Position numbers and translations under genes: made by a program. Shown piece after piece: positions 24,586 through 34,700 of a stretch of 35,083 nucleotides of DNA. Source of the DNA: Deltaproteobacteria bacterium (lineage in GTDB: Bacteria > Desulfobacterota > Syntrophia > Syntrophales > UBA5619); assembly GCA_021817825.1 (NCBI GenBank), contig JAKAFS010000038.1, positions 1 through 35,083 of the forward strand. The letters are read 5' to 3'. How positions within the stretch are numbered: the first letter of the stretch is position 1; every line of letters begins with the position of its first letter. The notes beneath the pieces were generated by a model. The model was not told the DNA's origin. It worked only from the letters and a program-made list of their open reading frames with translations, and made no database searches.

Positions 24586-24677
24586 CGAATCCTCAAGGAT
24601 GGATACCAGCCCCATGCTCTCCGGGCAGACCGCCGGAAGCAGGGGCAGTCGGCGTCACGATCGCCCTCAAATGAGAT

Positions 24678-25328
24678 TTATTTGATCTTCTGGATATCAC
24701 CCTCCTTGCCGACCACCACCAGGACTTCGCCGTCCTTGATGACGAAATCGGCCCGGGGGACCATGCTCAGTTTGTCGGAAACGATATCCCGGATGGCGAT
24801 GACGTCGATATGATAGCGGCTGCGCAGCTGCAATTCGGCGAGCGTCTTGCCCAGAAAGCTGTTCGGGGGCGCCATCTCGAAGATCATGTATTCCCCGGAC
24901 AGGGGGAGATAATCAAGGACGTTCGGCGAGATAAGGCTTTTGGCGACCTTGTGGGCGATCTCCTTTTCGGGAATCAGAACTTCCGTCGCCCCGACCTTTT
25001 CCAGGATCAGTTTGTGTTCCTCGTTGGGGGCCTTGACGATGATCGTTTTGACCTTCATCTGTCGAAAATGGAGGGTGATCAGGGTGGCGGCCGCCAGATC
25101 CTCTCCGAAGGAGATGATGCAGACATCGTCCTCCTGGATGCCGATCTCCTCCATGATCGCCTTGTCCGTCCCGTCGGCCTGGATCGCCTTGGTCGCGCAA
25201 TCCCTCACCCGCTGAACGGACTCCTTGTTCTTGTCGATCGCGACCACCTCGAAACCGCTCTCGTAGAGTTCCCTGACGATGTTGGAACCGAAGATTCCCA
25301 ATCCCACGACGACCACCCGCTGCTGCAT
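24678..25328 (-). CDS. ktrA: Potassium uptake regulatory subunit KtrA/TrkA
   Basis: A 216-residue RCK protein that gates a K+ channel-like partner. The Rossmann nucleotide site VGLGIFGS (8-15) with acidic D31 is followed by the RCK_N domain to about 135 and a C-terminal RCK_C domain (about 140-216). AGGAGGAG lies before ATG 25328. It follows ktrB on the same strand by 69 bases, which supports pairing as KtrAB. The single RCK unit argues for KtrA over the double-unit TrkA. Confidence 0.94.
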   Translation of the reverse strand: MQQRVVVVGLGIFGSNIVRELYESGFEVVAIDKNKESVQRVRDCATKAIQADGTDKAIMEEIGIQEDDVCIISFGEDLAAATLITLHFRQMKVKTIIVKAPNEEHKLILEKVGATEVLIPEKEIAHKVAKSLISPNVLDYLPLSGEYMIFEMAPPNSFLGKTLAELQLRSRYHIDVIAIRDIVSDKLSMVPRADFVIKDGEVLVVVGKEGDIQKIK

Positions 25329-25397
25329 GGCTGACTCCTCCTTTTACTTCTGCGACGAAGGTCGCTTGATGCAAAATTATCAAACATTCAAGAACGG

Positions 25398-26771
25398 CTA
25401 ACCGACCATGACGGACTCTTCGGCGTATCTGACCTTTCTTTTCTTCTCGGCAAACCAGGAAAAGGCCAGGGCCAGGGGCCCCACCCGGCCGGCGAACATC
25501 ATGAGGACGACGGCCAGTTTCTGGGCGTCGTTGAGCTTCGCCGTCGCCCCCATGGAGAGTCCCACGGTCCCGAAGGCCGAGATGGTTTCGAAGAGATACT
25601 CGACAAAAAGGGCGCGGTTCTGCTCCGGAACCATCCCTTCGTTCTTCCCGAAGATCAGCAGCAGCGAGGTGATCAGGCAGATGGAAAAGGCGGCCGCGAA
25701 GATGATGGCGATGGTCCTTCCCAAGACCTCCCGCGGGATCTGCCGGTTCATCACATTGACCCGCTCGTTACCCTTCAGCCGGTTCCAGATGATCAGCAGC
25801 AGGAGCGTGAAGCTCGTCGTCTTGATCCCGCCGCCGGTGGAGCCGGGCGAGGCCCCGATGAACATGAGGATCATCATCACGAGGATCGTCGCGTTCGTCA
25901 ATTTCCCGATATCCACGGTATTGAAACCGGCGGTCCGGGGCGTGATCGACTGGAAGAGGGAATCGAGCAACTGCGTGGGCCAGGGAACCCCCTTGAGCAT
26001 GCAATCCATCTCGAAGAGGTAGAATAGAACCGCCCCCGCCGCGATAAGGGAAGCCGTCGTCAGAAGGACCATCTTCGTATGAAGGGAAAGCCGCTTGCGC
26101 ACCCCCCGGAGCAGGTCGATGACCTCCAGTTGGACGATGAAGCCGATCCCTCCCAGGACAATGAGTCCCATCACCGTGAGATTCACCAGCCAGTCCCCCC
26201 GGTAGGACATCAGGTTGTCCGAGAAGAGCGAGTAGCCGCAGTTGTTAAAGGCCGACACGGCATGGTAGAGGGCGTGGCAAAAGGCCGTTGCCGGGGGGAA
26301 ATCCTGACAAAAGCGAACGAACAAGAGCGCCGTCCCCGCCGCCTCGATGCAAAAGGTCAGCTGGAGAACCCCCTTGATGATGACGATAAAATCGCGGCGC
26401 GGCGTGTTCAGAAACGTGGTCTGGATGATCTCCCGACCCCGGAAGGAGATCCCCCGCCCCATCATTCCGAAGACGATGACGGAAAAGGTGAGGATCCCGA
26501 GGCCGCCGATCTGGAAAAGAACCAGCGTCACGCCCTGCCCGGCGAAGGAGAGGTCCCGCCCGATGTCGATGACGGTAAGCCCCGTGACGCAGACTGCCGA
26601 GGCGGAAGAAAACAGGGCATCCACGAAACTCAGGGAACGGCCGCCGGCCGAGAACGGCAGGTACAGGAGCACCGATCCCGCCAGGATCAGCAGGGCGAAG
26701 CTGAGGATGAAGATCCTGGGAGGCGTAAGATGCCGCGAAAGCCGGGTCCGAACCGGATGAAAGATGGTCAT
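25398..26771 (-). CDS. ktrB: Potassium transporter membrane subunit KtrB/TrkH type
   Basis: A 457-residue membrane protein with the four pore-loop repeats of the KtrB/TrkH family: SAVCVTGLTVID, HAVSAFNNCGYSL, SITPRTAGFNTVD and ETISAFGTVGLSMG, each with the filter glycine. Its size fits KtrB. It takes up K+ in the membrane with KtrA. The start is uncertain. ATG 26771 is used here; a GTG at 26804 would add 11 residues. Neither has a clear ribosome site. It begins soon after lspA (stop at 26830). Confidence 0.93.
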   Translation of the reverse strand: MTIFHPVRTRLSRHLTPPRIFILSFALLILAGSVLLYLPFSAGGRSLSFVDALFSSASAVCVTGLTVIDIGRDLSFAGQGVTLVLFQIGGLGILTFSVIVFGMMGRGISFRGREIIQTTFLNTPRRDFIVIIKGVLQLTFCIEAAGTALLFVRFCQDFPPATAFCHALYHAVSAFNNCGYSLFSDNLMSYRGDWLVNLTVMGLIVLGGIGFIVQLEVIDLLRGVRKRLSLHTKMVLLTTASLIAAGAVLFYLFEMDCMLKGVPWPTQLLDSLFQSITPRTAGFNTVDIGKLTNATILVMMILMFIGASPGSTGGGIKTTSFTLLLLIIWNRLKGNERVNVMNRQIPREVLGRTIAIIFAAAFSICLITSLLLIFGKNEGMVPEQNRALFVEYLFETISAFGTVGLSMGATAKLNDAQKLAVVLMMFAGRVGPLALAFSWFAEKKRKVRYAEESVMVG

Positions 26772-26829
26772 TGCCCGGGAGGCCTGACGGCCGTCCCACC
26801 CCACAATGCATTACGGCGCTGCCGGGACG

Positions 26830-27336
26830 TCATGTCCCCGCTCCCTTTTCACCCATCGTGCTTCCCCTGCGCCGCAGGAGAAGCAACGCCAGGAGACCGG
26901 CCCCCGTGGTGATGGCGGAATCCGCTACATTGAAGGCCGGCCAGTGATGGACGCCAATGTAGACATCGAGAAAATCGACGACCTCCCCGAAGCGGATCCG
27001 GTCAATCAGGTTGCCCAGGGCGCCCGCCAGGATCAAGGCCAGGGCAAAGACGAGCGACAGCTCCTTGATCCCCGTTTGCCGGAGATAGTGCAGAATCAGC
27101 AGAATCGCCCCCACCGTGACCGCCAGAAAGAAAACATAACGGAACGCAGGAGAAGCGGAGGCCAAAAAGCCGAAGGCGGCCCCGGGATTGCGCACATGAA
27201 CGATATTGAAAAACCCGTCGATAAGCGGAAACCCCTCATGCAGTTTTAGCGTCGCAAGGATCCAGGCCTTCGTCGCCTGGTCCAGGAGGACCGTAAGCCC
27301 CGTGACCGCGATGAAGAGGATATTCTTTTTCGGCAA
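26830..27336 (-). CDS. lspA: Prolipoprotein signal peptidase LspA
   Basis: LspA cleaves lipoprotein signal peptides after lipidation, in the inner membrane. The 168-residue protein has four membrane segments, with LDQATKAWI at 18-26 and NPGAAFGFL (about 50-58). The catalytic aspartates are in GNLIDRIRFGEVVDF and FNVADSAI. The start is TTG 27336, with AGGAGAG about 8 bases upstream. It follows ileS, a common pairing, by about 61 bases. Confidence 0.96.
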   Translation of the reverse strand: MPKKNILFIAVTGLTVLLDQATKAWILATLKLHEGFPLIDGFFNIVHVRNPGAAFGFLASASPAFRYVFFLAVTVGAILLILHYLRQTGIKELSLVFALALILAGALGNLIDRIRFGEVVDFLDVYIGVHHWPAFNVADSAITTGAGLLALLLLRRRGSTMGEKGAGT

Positions 27337-27397
27337 AGCGTATCTCTCCTACTTTTCCCGACCAGGCCCGTCGTCAAGGAAGCCCGGCCGATGCGAT

Positions 27398-30187
27398 CTA
27401 CAGATTCTCCAGGCACCGTTTGCAGAGGGTGGGATGCTCGGCGCTCGCGCCTGTCGTCTCGCTATAGATCCAACAGCGGTTGCATTTTTCCCCCTTGGCG
27501 CGCTCCACGGCGATGGAAAGGCCTGCCATCTCGGCGCTCTGATAGGCATCCCCCGGCAGCGGTCCGGCCACGATCCGGACATCGGAAACGATGAGCAGGG
27601 CCCGCAGATCTTCCCGGTGCGTCTCCAGAAGGGTCCGCAGCGGCTCCGGCGCGGCGAAAAGCACGGCGGCGTCGAGGGAATGGCCGACCGTCTTGTTCTG
27701 ACGGGCGGTTTCGATCGCCTTGGCCGCTTCCCCCTTGACCTCAACGAGGGTCTTCCAGGTTTCGGCCAGCTCCGGCTGCAACCGTGCTTCGTCCACTTCC
27801 GGAATCTGAGTCAGATGAACGCTTGCCGCTTTCCCGGGATAGTCGGGCAGGGCCAGCCACACCTCTTCGGCCGTGAAGGTGAGCAGCGGCGCCAACAGCT
27901 TCACCATGGCCTCCAGGATTTCCTTCATCGCCGTCTGGGCGGAGCGGCGCGCCGGAGAACCCGCCTTCGAGGTATAGAGACGGTCTTTCAGGACGTCGAG
28001 GTAAAGGGCGGAGAGGTCTACGGTACAGAAGTTGTAGAGCGTCGTATAGACCATGTGGAACTGGTACTGTTCGTAGGCGTCGCGGACCCGGCGGGTGACC
28101 TCCTGGAGCCGGTGGAGGATCCAGCGGTCCATCTCCGCCATCTCGGCATGGGGCACGGCATCCTTGGCCGGGTCGAAGTCGTAGAGGTTCCCGAGGATGA
28201 ACCGGCTGGTATTGCGGATCCGCCGGTAGGCCTCGACGAGCCTTTTCAGGATCTCTTCGGAGACCCGGATGTCCTCCGTGTAGTCCGCCGAAGCCACCCA
28301 GAGCCGGAGGATCTCGGCCCCGTACTGGTCGATGATCGTCTGGGATTCGATGACGTTCCCCACCGACTTGGACATCTTCTTGCCTTCCCCATCGACGACG
28401 AAGCCGTGGGTAAGGACGTTCCGGTAGGGCGCCCGCCCCCGGGACCCGACGGACTCGAGGAGCGAGGAGTGGAACCAGCCGCGGTGCTGATCGTTCCCCT
28501 CTAGATACATGTCCGCCGGGGAACTGAGCTGCGGCCGGTGTTCGAGAACGGCGGCGTGGCTGACTCCGGAGTCGAACCAGACGTCGAGGATGTTCGTCTC
28601 CTTCTTGAAGTCCGAAGCGTCGCATTTCGGACAGCGCGTCCCCGCCGGCAGCAGGTCTTTCGGCTCGCGCTCGAACCAGACATCGGCGCCGTGCTCGCGG
28701 ACGAGACCGACCACATGGTCGAGGATCTCCTTCGTCATCAACTCGCTCTCGCACTCCTTGCAGTAGAACATGGTGATCGGCACGCCCCAGAGGCGCTGCC
28801 GGGAGATGCACCAGTCGGGGCGGTTTTCGACCATCCCGTAGATGCGGTCCCGTCCCCAGGAGGGAATCCAGGTCACCTGGTCGATGGCCGCCAGGGCCTT
28901 CTTCCGGAGGTCGTTTTTCTCCATGGAAATGAACCACTGCTCGGTGGAACGGAAGATGATCGGCTGCTTGCAGCGCCAGCAGTGCGGATAGGTGTGACGG
29001 AGTTCCACCTTCCCCAGCAAGGCGCCCGCCTCGGCCAGCTTGGCGATGACCGCGCCGTTGGCGTCGAAGACGAACTGGCCGGCAAAAAACTGCACGTCCT
29101 TGGTAAAACGGCCATTGTCATCGACGGGGGCGTAGTTGTCCAGACCGTACTTCATCCCGATCTCGTAGTCCTCCTGGCCGTGGCCCGGGGCGATGTGGAC
29201 GCAGCCGGTTCCGGCTTCAAGGGTGACGAAGGGGGCCAGGATCAAAAGGCTCTCCCGGTCGATGAGCGGATGGCGGGCCTTGAGCCCCTCGACGGCTGAA
29301 CCCGGGAACTCGGCAACCACCTCGTAGGGCTCGTCCTTCAGGCCGAAGGCTTCCCGGCAGGCGTCCAGCAAATCCTTGGCTACGATCAGGACCTCGCCCT
29401 TGATCTTCAGGGCCACGTAGAGCAGCTCCTCATGAAGGGCGATCGCCAGGTTCGCCGGGATGGTCCAGGGGGTCGTCGTCCAGATGACGACAGAGACCTT
29501 TTCGCCGGCCAGCTTCGGCACCCGCTCGGCGATCGCGGAGACCAGGGGAAATTTCACGTAAATCGACGGCGTCGTGTGGTCTTGGTATTCGACCTCGGCT
29601 TCCGCCAGGGCCGTTTTGCAGGAGGCGCACCAGTAAACGGGCTTCTTTCCCTTGTAGACGCTGCCGTTCAGGTAGAGCTTCCCGAACTCGGCGACGGTCG
29701 TCGCCTCGTAGTCGTAGGTCATCGTCAGGTAGGGGTTGTCCCACTCGCCGAAGACGCCGAGGCGCTTGAACTGCTCGCGTTGGATCCCCACATACCTTTC
29801 CGCGTAGGTCCGGCAGACGCGGCGCTTGTCGTTCTGGGACATGCCGGCCTTCTTGTCGCCCAACTCCTTGTCCACCTGATGCTCGATGGGCAAGCCGTGG
29901 CAGTCCCAACCGGGGACGTAGACGCTGTCGCGGCCCGTCATGTTCTTGGCCTTGATCAGGATGTCCTTGATGATCTTGTTGAGCGCCGTGCCCAGATGGA
30001 TGCTCCCGTTGGCGTAAGGGGGACCGTCGTGGAGGATATAAGGCTTCCTCCCCTCGGCGTCCTTGCGGATCAGGTCGTAGAGACGCATCTCGCCCCAGCG
30101 GGCGAGCATCTCCGGCTCCCGCTGCGCCAGGTTGGCCTTCATCGGAAAATCGGTCTTCGGCAGATTCAAGCTTTCTTTGTAATCCAT
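27398..30187 (-). CDS. ileS: Isoleucyl-tRNA synthetase IleS
   Basis: A 929-residue class I synthetase that charges tRNA-Ile. The HIGH-type motif is HLGT (64-67, in ANGSIHLGTAL) and KMSKS is at 604-608. The editing (CP1) domain lies between, with TTPWTIPANLA in its usual place. The C-terminal zinc finger is present (CNRCW near the end and LCKRCLENL at the tail). TGAGGAG lies 8 bases before ATG 30187. No T-box leader is visible upstream. It leads the ileS-lspA-ktrB-ktrA run. Confidence 0.97.
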   Translation of the reverse strand: MDYKESLNLPKTDFPMKANLAQREPEMLARWGEMRLYDLIRKDAEGRKPYILHDGPPYANGSIHLGTALNKIIKDILIKAKNMTGRDSVYVPGWDCHGLPIEHQVDKELGDKKAGMSQNDKRRVCRTYAERYVGIQREQFKRLGVFGEWDNPYLTMTYDYEATTVAEFGKLYLNGSVYKGKKPVYWCASCKTALAEAEVEYQDHTTPSIYVKFPLVSAIAERVPKLAGEKVSVVIWTTTPWTIPANLAIALHEELLYVALKIKGEVLIVAKDLLDACREAFGLKDEPYEVVAEFPGSAVEGLKARHPLIDRESLLILAPFVTLEAGTGCVHIAPGHGQEDYEIGMKYGLDNYAPVDDNGRFTKDVQFFAGQFVFDANGAVIAKLAEAGALLGKVELRHTYPHCWRCKQPIIFRSTEQWFISMEKNDLRKKALAAIDQVTWIPSWGRDRIYGMVENRPDWCISRQRLWGVPITMFYCKECESELMTKEILDHVVGLVREHGADVWFEREPKDLLPAGTRCPKCDASDFKKETNILDVWFDSGVSHAAVLEHRPQLSSPADMYLEGNDQHRGWFHSSLLESVGSRGRAPYRNVLTHGFVVDGEGKKMSKSVGNVIESQTIIDQYGAEILRLWVASADYTEDIRVSEEILKRLVEAYRRIRNTSRFILGNLYDFDPAKDAVPHAEMAEMDRWILHRLQEVTRRVRDAYEQYQFHMVYTTLYNFCTVDLSALYLDVLKDRLYTSKAGSPARRSAQTAMKEILEAMVKLLAPLLTFTAEEVWLALPDYPGKAASVHLTQIPEVDEARLQPELAETWKTLVEVKGEAAKAIETARQNKTVGHSLDAAVLFAAPEPLRTLLETHREDLRALLIVSDVRIVAGPLPGDAYQSAEMAGLSIAVERAKGEKCNRCWIYSETTGASAEHPTLCKRCLENL

Positions 30188-30231
30188 TTAGCGCGCTCCT
30201 CAAGAGTAAATATCGTTTCAAATAGCGGAGA

Positions 30232-30260
30232 AAGCTATCACAGATCCCCAGCCATTTCAA
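30232..30260 (-). promoter_or_regulatory. Candidate ileS promoter
   Basis: TTGAAA (30260-30255) and TAGCTT (30237-30232) are 17 bases apart on the minus strand, about 45 bases before the ileS start. The -10 matches only in part. Confidence 0.35.
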
Positions 30261-30344
30261 GCGCCTCTTTTCCCCGGCCCTCGGCCTTTCCGCTGGGCGT
30301 TCACAGATCGCACGCGACCTCGTCATCGTGACAGGACGGTTCCC

Positions 30345-30371
30345 CTACCGACACCCTACCGACACCCTACC
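30345..30371. repeat. 11-base tandem repeat next to the RND promoter
   Basis: The unit CTACCGACACC occurs twice in full, with a third partial copy (CTACC) ending one base before the -35 element. The position suits an operator, for example for a repressor of the efflux genes, but no regulator gene is in the window. Confidence 0.6.
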
Positions 30372-30372
30372 T

Positions 30373-30401
30373 TTGACACCGGTCACTATCCATAGTTTAA
30401 T
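30373..30401 (+). promoter_or_regulatory. Sigma-70-type promoter of the RND operon
   Basis: A perfect TTGACA (30373-30378) is followed after 17 bases by TTTAAT (30396-30401, five of six to TATAAT). Transcription would begin near 30408. Confidence 0.7.
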
Positions 30402-30546
30402 CCGTCAGAGTGGATAAGACGATCGGGGTGAGAACGTCGCCGGCGGGTTCCGGCTTGTGCCGGAAGCACCGCTGCGCAGTTCCCCGTCGCCAGGAGGGGA
30501 CCGGCAAGCGGCACTCCCGGCCAGCTCAGCACAACGGGTACGATCC

Positions 30547-31740
30547 ATGGAAGCGGTCAGGGCAAAAGGGAATCTTCCGTCACGATCTGCCGGGAAGAAT
30601 CGGCATCATCTTCCCGATCGCGTCTTTCACCTTGCGACTGTGCTGCTATTGGCGGTTCTCCTCCTCGCCGGGTGCTCCACCGAGGAGACGAAGGCGAAGC
30701 CCCCGGCCACGATACCGGTTTCTGCCGCAACCGCCCAAGAAAGGAACGTCCCCGTACAGCTCAAGACCATCGGGTCGGTCGAAGCCTCCCAGCGGGTCTC
30801 CATCAGGTCGCGCATCGGCGGAGCGCTGACCAGGATTGCCTTTCAGGAAGGGCAGGACGTACAACAGGGAAAGGTGCTCTTCCTCATCGACCCGCGGCCC
30901 TACGAAAGGGCCGTAGCGGCGGCCCTTGCCAACCTGGCCCGCGATCAGGTCCAACTGGCAAACGCGGAAAAAGAAGCCTTCCGTTACGGCGAGCTGAACA
31001 GGGAAGCGCTGGTCGCCAAGCAGCAGTACGATCAGGTGCTGACCGCCAGGGAGGTCCTGCGAAACACGGTCCGTTCCGATGAGGCCGCGCTGGAGGCCGC
31101 CCGTCTCAACCTCCAGTACTGTTACATCACCGCTCCCATCGCGGGACGCACGGGAGTCGTGACCGTCCATGTGGGGGATCAGATCGAAGCCGACGGCGCG
31201 GAGATGGTGTCCATCAATCGGATCACGCCCGTCAATGTGAATTTTTCCCTGCCCGAGAAGCACCTGCCGGCAATCCGCGCCTACGCCCTTGCCGGCAACC
31301 TTCCGGCGGCGGCAACGCTCCCCCATGATCCCGAAAAAACCTCCCCGGGGATCCTCAGTTTCATCAACAATGCCATCGATCCGGCCACCGGAACGATCCT
31401 CCTCAAAGCCACGTTTCCCAACACCGACAAACGGCTCTGGCCGGGACAATTCGTCAATGTCGCCCTCACGTTGACGGTCAGGCAGCGCAGCGTCGTCGTC
31501 CCCTCCCGGGCGATCCAGATGGGCCAGCAGGGGCCCTTCGTCTTCGTCGTGAAACCGGACCTCACCGTGGAGTCGCGCCCCATCGCGCCGGGGCAGGAAA
31601 TCGACGGGGCGACGGTCATCGAAAAAGGGCTTCAGGCGGGGGAAACCGTGGTGACCGACGGCCAGCTCCGCCTCGTCCCGGGCGCCAGGGTCGAGATCAA
31701 AACGGTTGGCCGCGAAAAAAGGGGATCGCCGTCTCCATGA
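30547..31740 (+). CDS. RND efflux periplasmic adaptor (MexA/AcrA type lipoprotein)
   Basis: A 397-residue adaptor linking an inner membrane RND pump to an outer membrane channel. A basic N-terminus is followed by a membrane helix and the lipobox LLAGC with C43. Barrel-sandwich and alpha-hairpin parts follow: RIGGALTRIAFQEGQDVQQG, then RDQVQLANAEKEAFRYGEL, and YCYITAPIAGRTGVVTVHVGD. I chose ATG 30547, since a GTG at 30457 adds 30 Pro/Arg-rich residues and no better ribosome site. It overlaps the pump gene by four bases (ATGA). No outer membrane partner gene is in the window. Confidence 0.93.
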   Translation: MEAVRAKGNLPSRSAGKNRHHLPDRVFHLATVLLLAVLLLAGCSTEETKAKPPATIPVSAATAQERNVPVQLKTIGSVEASQRVSIRSRIGGALTRIAFQEGQDVQQGKVLFLIDPRPYERAVAAALANLARDQVQLANAEKEAFRYGELNREALVAKQQYDQVLTAREVLRNTVRSDEAALEAARLNLQYCYITAPIAGRTGVVTVHVGDQIEADGAEMVSINRITPVNVNFSLPEKHLPAIRAYALAGNLPAAATLPHDPEKTSPGILSFINNAIDPATGTILLKATFPNTDKRLWPGQFVNVALTLTVRQRSVVVPSRAIQMGQQGPFVFVVKPDLTVESRPIAPGQEIDGATVIEKGLQAGETVVTDGQLRLVPGARVEIKTVGREKRGSPSP

Positions 31741-34700
31741 ATATCTCCGCGCTTTGCATTCAACGTCCCGTCATGACCACCCTGGTCATGCTTGCCATCC
31801 TGTTTTTCGGGGTGATCGGGTACCGCTCGCTTCCGGTGAGCAACCTTCCCAACGTCGATTTTCCCACGATTCAGGTGACCGCCAACCTCCCCGGCGCCAG
31901 CCCCGAGACGATGGCGGCCGCCGTCGCCACGCCGCTGGAAAAACAGTTCTCGACAATCGCCGGCATCGACTCCATGACCTCGACGAGCAGCCTGGGGACG
32001 ACGAACATCACGCTCCAGTTCGCTTTGCAACGCGACATCGACGCCGCCGCCCTGGACGTGCAGACGGCGATCTCGGCGGCCCAGCGTCAGCTCCCGGCGG
32101 AGATGACCACGCCGCCCTCGTTCCGCAAGGTCAACCCGGCGGATCAGGCGATCCTCATCATCGCCTTGACCTCTCCGACCCTGCCGCTCTATGCCCTCGA
32201 TGAATACGGACAGACGCTGATGGCGCAGCGGATCTCGATGGTGAGCGGGGTCGCCCAGGTGCAGGTCCTGGGCACGCAGAAATACGCGGTGCGCATGCAG
32301 CTGGACCCCAATGCGCTGGCCTCGCGACAGCTCGGCATCGACGAAGTGAGCGCCGCAGTGAGCCGGCAGAATGTCAATATTCCCACCGGCGCCCTCTACG
32401 GACCCGATCGCGCCTTGACGATCCAGGCCGACGGGCAGATCGCATCGGCCTCGGCCTACCGCTCCCTGATCGTCGCCTACCGCAACAACCAGCCCGTGCG
32501 CTTGCAGGAGCTGGGAAAAGTGATCGACGGCGTCGAGAACGACAAGGTGGCCGCCTGGCTGGTCGATCAACGTTCCATCGCCCTGGCCGTCCAGCGGCAG
32601 CCGGGAAGCAACACCGTCGAAGTGGCAAGGAGAGTCCGGAACCTTCTCCCGGCCTTGCAGGAGCAGCTCCCGGCCTCGGTCTCGGTACACATCCTTTTCG
32701 ACCGTTCCGAACCCATCCAGGAATCGGCGCACGATGTGCAGCTCACCCTGCTGCTCACCCTCGGCCTCGTCGTCCTGGTCATCTTTCTCTTCCTCAGAAA
32801 CTTTTCCGCCACCCTCATCCCCAGCCTTGCCCTGCCGCTTTCCCTCATGGGAACCTTCGCCGTGATGCATGCCCTCGGATACAGCATGGACAACCTCTCC
32901 CTCATGGCCCTGACGCTCTCCGTGGGATTCGTCGTCGATGACGCCATCGTCATGCTGGAAAACATCGTCCGCCACCAGGAAATGGGCGAAGGGCTCCGGG
33001 AAGCGGCGCTGAACGGCTCGCGGGAAATCGGCTTCACGATCCTCTCCATGACGCTCTCCCTGGCGGCAGTCTTCATTCCCGTGCTGTTCATGGGCGGCAT
33101 CCTCGGAAGACTGTTCCGGGAATTCTCCGTCACCATCGCCACGGCGATTCTCATCTCCGGCTTCATCTCCCTGACGCTCACCCCCATGATGTGCAGCCGG
33201 TTCATGCGGCCGCCCTCGGAGATCCGCCATGGGCGTCTCTACCTCCTGTCCGAGAGGCTCTTCAACGCCGCCCTCGACTTCTACAAGACGGGACTGCGCT
33301 GGTCCCTGTCGCACCTGATGACCGTCATGGTCTTCTCGGGAATGATCCTTGCCGCCACGGTCTATCTGTTCGCTACCCTGCCCAAAGGATTTCTCCCCAG
33401 CGAGGACACCGGGCAAATCAATGCCTTCACCGAGGCGGCGCAGGGAACTTCCTTCGAACTGATGAAGGACCATCAACAGGCGGTGGCGGCGATCGTGCGG
33501 CAGGACCCCAACGTCAGCCTGTTCATTTCGAGCGTCGGCGCCGTCGGCACCAGGGGGAGCAACAACGGGGCTTTGTTCATCCGGCTCAAGCCCCGTTCGG
33601 AACGGGAATTGTCGGCCGATCAGGTCATCGCCCAGCTGAGACGGAAAGTGGCGGGCGTGCAGGGAATGCAGGTGTTCCTCCAGAATCCGCCGCCGATCAA
33701 TCTCGGCGGACAGCTCACCAAGAGCCCCTATCAGTACAGCTTGTACGGCACCGATACGGAGGTCCTCTACAGCCAGGCCCTACTCATGGAACAAAAGATG
33801 CGGGGGGTCCCGGGTCTCACCTCCGTGACCAGCGATCTGCAAATCAAAAATCCCCAACTGAATCTCAAGATAGACCGGGACAAGGCGGCGACGCTGGGAG
33901 TCACGCCGGAGCAGATCGAAACGGCGCTTTTCACGGCCTACGGCACCCGGCAGATCTCCACGATCTACACGGCAACCAATCAGTACCGTTTGCTCATGGA
34001 ACTCGCGCCCGAATTCCAGCAAGATCGGAGCGGGCTTTCCCTTCTCTACGTCCGCTCGTCGAACGGGAATCTGGTGCCGCTCGACTCGGTCGCCGCCAGC
34101 GAACCGGGATACGGCCCCCTGGCGGTGAACCACACGGGCCAGCTCCCCTCGGTGACCCTCTCCTTCAACCTGGAACCGGGCGCTTCCCTGGGAACCGCCG
34201 TCTCCGCAATCGAGAGGCTGGCCGCAACCACGCTTCCCGCGACGGTCAGCAAGAGCTTCCAGGGGACGGCGCAGGTCTTCCAGTCCTCGCTGGAGGGAAT
34301 GAACCTGCTCCTCATCATGGCGATTCTCTTCATCTATCTGGTGCTCGGCATCCTTTACGAGAGCTTCATCCACCCGCTCACGATCCTTTCGGCCCTCCCC
34401 TTCGCCGGGTTCGGCGCGCTGGTCACCCTGCTTCTCTTCAGGATGGACCTCACCATCTATGCCTTCGTCGGCGTCATCATGCTCGTGGGCTTGGTGAAGA
34501 AGAACGGGATCATGATGGTCGATTTTGCGATCGAGGCGGAACGGAAGGACGGGAAGTCCCCCGCCGAGGCGATTTTTTCGGCCAGCGTGATCCGCTTCCG
34601 CCCCATCATGATGACCACGATGGCCGCGCTCATGGGCACGCTGCCCATCGCGCTCGGCCTCGGCGCCGGCGCCGAGTCGCGACGACCGCTGGGGCTGGCG

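Larger units (their letters stand above)
30188..30546. other. Divergent promoter region between ileS and the RND operon
   Basis: No gene is supported. It holds a candidate ileS promoter (30232-30260), a strong sigma-70-type promoter for the RND genes (30373-30401), and an 11-base tandem repeat that abuts its -35 (30345-30371). The leader to the adaptor start is about 140 bases. Confidence 0.55.

Noticed and set aside
30345-30371. CRISPR-like repeat
   Set aside because: Only two full 11-base units directly abutting, with no spacers; it is a short tandem repeat. No CRISPR array seen anywhere.
31632-33476. Minus-strand frame of 614 codons over the RND genes
   Set aside because: Antisense shadow; low-complexity Gly/Arg/Glu composition, no motifs.
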